Shown piece after piece: positions 61,490 through 64,000 of a DNA stretch of 64,000 nucleotides. This stretch comes from Streptomyces lasiicapitis. Its GTDB lineage: Bacteria; Actinomycetota; Actinomycetes; Streptomycetales; Streptomycetaceae. A program made the translations under genes and the position numbers. Where the stretch lies: the NCBI RefSeq assembly GCF_014646335.1, contig NZ_BMNG01000009.1, positions 62,001 through 126,000 of the forward strand, read 5' to 3'. The notes beneath the pieces are model-generated. The model was not told the DNA's origin and ran no database searches. It was given only the letters and a program-made list of their open reading frames with translations. Position 1 is the first letter of the stretch. The number at the start of each line of letters is the position of its first letter.

Positions 61490-62170
61490 GTGACCGCGCC
61501 TCCGGACGACTGCCTCGCGCGCAACGAGTGGATCTGCGGCGAGTATCTGAGCACCCGCCGCGAGATCCTCGTCGACGCCGTCCTGCAGCACCTGGAGCTG
61601 ACCGCGCTCTCCGTCCTGATCGCGCTCGCCATCGCCCTGCCGCTGGCCGTCCTCGCCCGCCGCTGGGGCCTCGCCGCGGGACCGGTGCTCGCGGTCACCA
61701 CGGTCCTCTACACGATCCCGTCGCTCGCGATGTTCTCGCTGCTGCTTCCGGTGTACGGCCTGTCGGAGACGCTGGTCATCGCGGGCCTCGTCCTGTACTC
61801 GCTGACACTGCTCGTCCGGAACATCCTCGCCGGCCTGCGCTCCGTGCCCGAGGACACCCGGCAGGCCGCGCGCGGCATGGGCTACGGCCCCATCCGGATG
61901 CTCCTGACCGTCGAGCTGCCGCTGGCCCTGCCCGCCGCCATGGCGGGCCTGCGCATCGCGACCGTCTCGGCGGTCTCGCTGGCCACCGTCGGCGCGATCG
62001 TCGGCTTCGGCGGCCTCGGCAACCTCATCTACTCCGGCATGAACACGTACTTCAAGGCCCAGGTCCTCACCGCCTCCGCGCTCTGTGTGGTCATCGCCGT
62101 CCTCGCCGACCTGCTGCTGCTCGGCGTACAGCGCCTCCTCACGCCCTGGACGAGGGCGGCCCGCGGATGA
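61490..62170 (+). CDS. Osmoprotectant (glycine betaine/choline type) ABC permease 1
   Basis: 226 residues from GTG. About five to six hydrophobic segments; the EAA-type loop is D-T-R-Q-A-A-R-G-M-G-Y-G-P-I-R-M-L-L-T-V-E-L-P. The Q-H-L-E-L-T-A-L-S-V-L-I-A-L start and G-F-G-G-L-G-N-L-I ending are typical of the OpuCB/OpuBB/ProW group. Its stop overlaps the next permease start (ATGA). No ATP-binding gene is found before it; the upstream neighbour is the divergent GH16 gene. Uptake of betaine, carnitine or choline is a family-level inference. Confidence 0.93.
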   Translation: MTAPPDDCLARNEWICGEYLSTRREILVDAVLQHLELTALSVLIALAIALPLAVLARRWGLAAGPVLAVTTVLYTIPSLAMFSLLLPVYGLSETLVIAGLVLYSLTLLVRNILAGLRSVPEDTRQAARGMGYGPIRMLLTVELPLALPAAMAGLRIATVSAVSLATVGAIVGFGGLGNLIYSGMNTYFKAQVLTASALCVVIAVLADLLLLGVQRLLTPWTRAARG

Positions 62171-62844
62171 AGACCCTGACCGACGCCTGGGACTGGCTCA
62201 CCGACTCCGCGCACTGGGCGGGCGACGACGGCATCTGGCACCGGCTCACCCAGCACCTCGTCCTCACCGTCGTGTGCCTGCTGATCAGCTGCCTCATCGC
62301 GCTGCCCGTCGCGCTCGTGCTCGGCCACCTCGGCAGGGGCGGCGCCCTCGCGGTGAACATCTCCAACGTCGGGCGCGCCGTGCCGACCTTCGCGGTGCTC
62401 GTCCTGCTGCTCCTCACCCCGATCGGGGACTGGGGCGAGGGCCCCACCGTGGTCGCCCTGGTGCTGTTCGCCGTGCCGCCGCTGCTCACCAACGCGTACG
62501 TCGGCATGCGCGGCGTCGACCGCGGCATCGTGCAGGCCGCGCGCGGGATGGGCATGACGGGGCGGCAGATGCTGTGGCGCGTCGAGGCGCCGCTCGCGCT
62601 GCCGCTGATCATGAGCGGGGTGCGGATCGCCGCCGTGCAGCTCGTCGCCACCGCCACCATCGCGGCCCTCGCGGGCGGCGGCGGACTCGGCCGCATCATC
62701 ACGGCGGGCTTCAACCTGGCCAGCACACCGCAGGTGGTGGCGGGCGCGGTGCTCGTCGCCGTGTTCGCCCTCCTCGTGGAGGGCGTCTTCGAGGCCGCGG
62801 AGCGCCTTGCGCCCGGGTGGGCGCGGAAGTCGGGGAAGGGGTGA
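62167..62844 (+). CDS. Osmoprotectant ABC permease 2
   Basis: 225 residues; ATG overlaps the previous stop. It is a paralogue of permease 1 with the same layout: a first segment L-V-L-T-V-V-C-L-L-I-S-C-L-I-A-L-P-V-A-L, the EAA loop I-V-Q-A-A-R-G-M-G-M-T-G-R-Q-M-L-W-R-V-E-A-P, and G-G-G-G-L-G-R-I-I near the C-terminus. OpuC-type systems have two such permeases. Its last bases overlap or touch the binding-protein start. Confidence 0.94.
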   Translation: MKTLTDAWDWLTDSAHWAGDDGIWHRLTQHLVLTVVCLLISCLIALPVALVLGHLGRGGALAVNISNVGRAVPTFAVLVLLLLTPIGDWGEGPTVVALVLFAVPPLLTNAYVGMRGVDRGIVQAARGMGMTGRQMLWRVEAPLALPLIMSGVRIAAVQLVATATIAALAGGGGLGRIITAGFNLASTPQVVAGAVLVAVFALLVEGVFEAAERLAPGWARKSGKG

Positions 62845-62849
62845 GCCGC

Positions 62850-63833
62850 GTGACTGAGGCGAACGCGGGGCGGGCCGCGCGCGGGCGGACCTGGCGCGCC
62901 CGGTGCGCCGTGCTGCTCGCGGCCGTCGCCCTTCTCGCCTCCGGCTGCGACTCGGGCCCATCGCTTGAGACCCAGAACGAGGTCACCGCGCCGCCCGGCG
63001 ACAGCAAGCACCTCGTCGTCGGCTCCGCCGGTTTCACGGAGAGCGACCTGATCGCGCAGATGTACGCGCTGCTCCTGGACAAGGCCGGATACGACACGGA
63101 GATCCTGTCCGTCGCCAACCGCGAACTGTACGAACCCGCCCTGGAGTCGGGGCAGATCGACGTCGTGCCCGAGTACGCGGCCACGTTCGCGGACTGGCTC
63201 AACGCCAAGGTCAACGGAGCCGACGCGAAGCCCGTCGGATCGCCCGACCTCGACGCCACCATGAAGGCCCTGCGCAAGCTCTCCGTGCCGCGCGGCCTGA
63301 CCGTCCTCGACCCGGGCAGGGCCGTCGACCAGAACGCGTTCGCGGTCGCCAAGTCCTACGCACGGCAGCACCGTCTGAAGACCCTCAGCGACCTCGGCAG
63401 GTCCGGCCTGAAGGTCCGGCTCGCCGCGGGTGACGAGTGCGTACAGCGTCCCTACTGCGAGCCGGGCCTGAAGAAGGTCTACGGCATCGACGTCACCGGC
63501 GTCGACCCCAAGGGCGTCGGCACCACGCAGGCCAAGAAGGCCGTCCAGAGCGGCCAGGACCAGATGGTCCTCACCACCACGACGGACGCCACGCTCGACG
63601 AGTTCGGCCTCGTCCTCCTGGCCGACGACAAGCACCTGCAGAACGCCGACTACATCGTCCCCGTCGTCAACCGCTCCCGCGCGGGCAGCAAGGGCGTCGC
63701 CCACGCCCTGGCCCGCCTCAACACGGTCCTCACGACGAAGGACCTCGCGGACCTCAACCGCCAGGTGGACAGCTGGCGCAGACTCCCGGAGGACGTGGCG
63801 AAGAAGTACCTGGAGGACAAGGGGCTGCTGTAG
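62850..63833 (+). CDS. Osmoprotectant-binding lipoprotein (OpuCC-like)
   Basis: 327 residues from GTG 62850 (AAGGGG about nine bases upstream); GTG 62841, overlapping the permease stop, is the alternative. Lipoprotein signal with lipobox L-L-A-S-G-C. The mature part has V-V-G-S-A-G-F-T-E-S-D-L-I-A-Q-M-Y-A, the Y-D-T-E-I-L-S-V-A-N-R-E-L-Y-E-P-A-L-E-S-G-Q-I-D-V-V-P-E-Y segment and Y-I-V-P-V-V-N at the end, standard for OpuAC/OpuCC family proteins binding quaternary ammonium compounds. It completes a permease-permease-binding protein set; the ATPase must be supplied from elsewhere or lie outside the window. Confidence 0.94.
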   Translation: MTEANAGRAARGRTWRARCAVLLAAVALLASGCDSGPSLETQNEVTAPPGDSKHLVVGSAGFTESDLIAQMYALLLDKAGYDTEILSVANRELYEPALESGQIDVVPEYAATFADWLNAKVNGADAKPVGSPDLDATMKALRKLSVPRGLTVLDPGRAVDQNAFAVAKSYARQHRLKTLSDLGRSGLKVRLAAGDECVQRPYCEPGLKKVYGIDVTGVDPKGVGTTQAKKAVQSGQDQMVLTTTTDATLDEFGLVLLADDKHLQNADYIVPVVNRSRAGSKGVAHALARLNTVLTTKDLADLNRQVDSWRRLPEDVAKKYLEDKGLL

Positions 63834-63947
63834 GCGTGGGGCGGGGCGATCGCCCGCTCTCGGCTGATTGGAGCAGCGCCGCGCGCAGGTTCCCGGCCGG
63901 CAGATGAAGCTGGACGTCCCCGCCCCGCACCTGCTTCAGGAGACCCC

Positions 63948-64000
63948 GTGCCAGCTCCCCGCTCCCCGAAGGCCCGCCTGCCCCTTGTCGCGCTGCTGGC
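63948..64000 (+). CDS. Start of a gene cut by the window edge
   Basis: GTG at 63948 with GGAG five bases upstream opens M-P-A-P-R-S-P-K-A-R-L-P-L-V-A-L-L, a basic stretch followed by hydrophobic residues that looks like a signal peptide or first membrane segment. Only 17 full codons are visible, so the product cannot be named. A GGGCGATCGCCC palindrome at 63844-63855 between it and the preceding gene may end the transporter transcript. Confidence 0.5.
   Translation, partial: MPAPRSPKARLPLVALL

Overview
The window is about 72-74% GC, uses GTG/TTG starts often, has purine-rich ribosome binding sites and many ATGA/GTGA stop-start overlaps, and is full of TetR/LacI/LuxR regulators, secreted hydrolases and a nonribosomal peptide synthetase (NRPS). 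This is what a Streptomyces (or very close relative) chromosome looks like, probably an accessory arm region. Two rare TTA leucine codons, the substrate of the bldA tRNA, support this.

Region 1 (1-6021): a membrane protein of unknown function, a TetR/LuxR divergent regulator pair, a small secreted protease-inhibitor-like protein, a small conserved Cys-containing protein and a DUF885 metal-hydrolase-like protein.

Region 2 (6027-33082): a compact NRPS gene cluster in two divergent operons with one 485-base promoter region between them. The leftward operon runs P450, A-PCP, A-PCP, F420/flavin LLM oxidoreductase, a PLP fold-type-II-like enzyme, a GNAT/FemAB-like transferase and an asparagine synthetase; nearly all junctions overlap or nearly touch. 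The rightward operon runs stand-alone C domain, MbtH, a trimodular NRPS (C-A-PCP three times, no terminal thioesterase), a DegT/StrS-type PLP aminotransferase, a type II thioesterase, the two subunits of a split thiamine-diphosphate decarboxylase of the phosphonopyruvate/sulfopyruvate type, and an MFS exporter. There are five adenylation domains; two share an identical deduced ten-residue pocket code that I cannot assign. The decarboxylase plus aminotransferase could make a small amine or amino acid building block, and the free C domain could attach it or use it to release the chain. I do not recognise the product. This is the best candidate in the window for an undescribed system.

Region 3 (33083-48805): housekeeping and accessory genes: a DUF5829-like secreted protein, a long glyceraldehyde-3-phosphate dehydrogenase, a three-repeat beta-trefoil-like protein without signal peptide, several TetR regulators with clear palindromic operators beside them, SGNH hydrolase, STAS-GAF protein, two secreted hydrolases overlapping by ATGA, a frameshifted FAD monooxygenase, a methyltransferase, a quinone-reductase-like flavoprotein with a divergent MmyB-type regulator, and a lipoprotein.

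Region 4 (48866-61291): a leftward carbohydrate locus: LacI repressor, binding protein and two permeases of an ABC sugar importer (no ATPase), GH13 alpha-glucosidase and a secreted GH87-like alpha-1,3-glucanase/mycodextranase carrying a TTA codon; then an NHL-propeller protein and an operon of secreted GH16 beta-glucanase with ricin-type lectin module and GH76 alpha-mannanase-like enzyme. Together these would attack alpha-glucan, beta-glucan and mannan, that is, fungal or yeast walls.

Region 5 (61490-64000): two permeases and a lipoprotein of an osmoprotectant (betaine/choline type) ABC importer, without a visible ATPase, and the first codons of one more gene at the window edge. No tRNA, rRNA, CRISPR array, transposase or phage gene was recognised.
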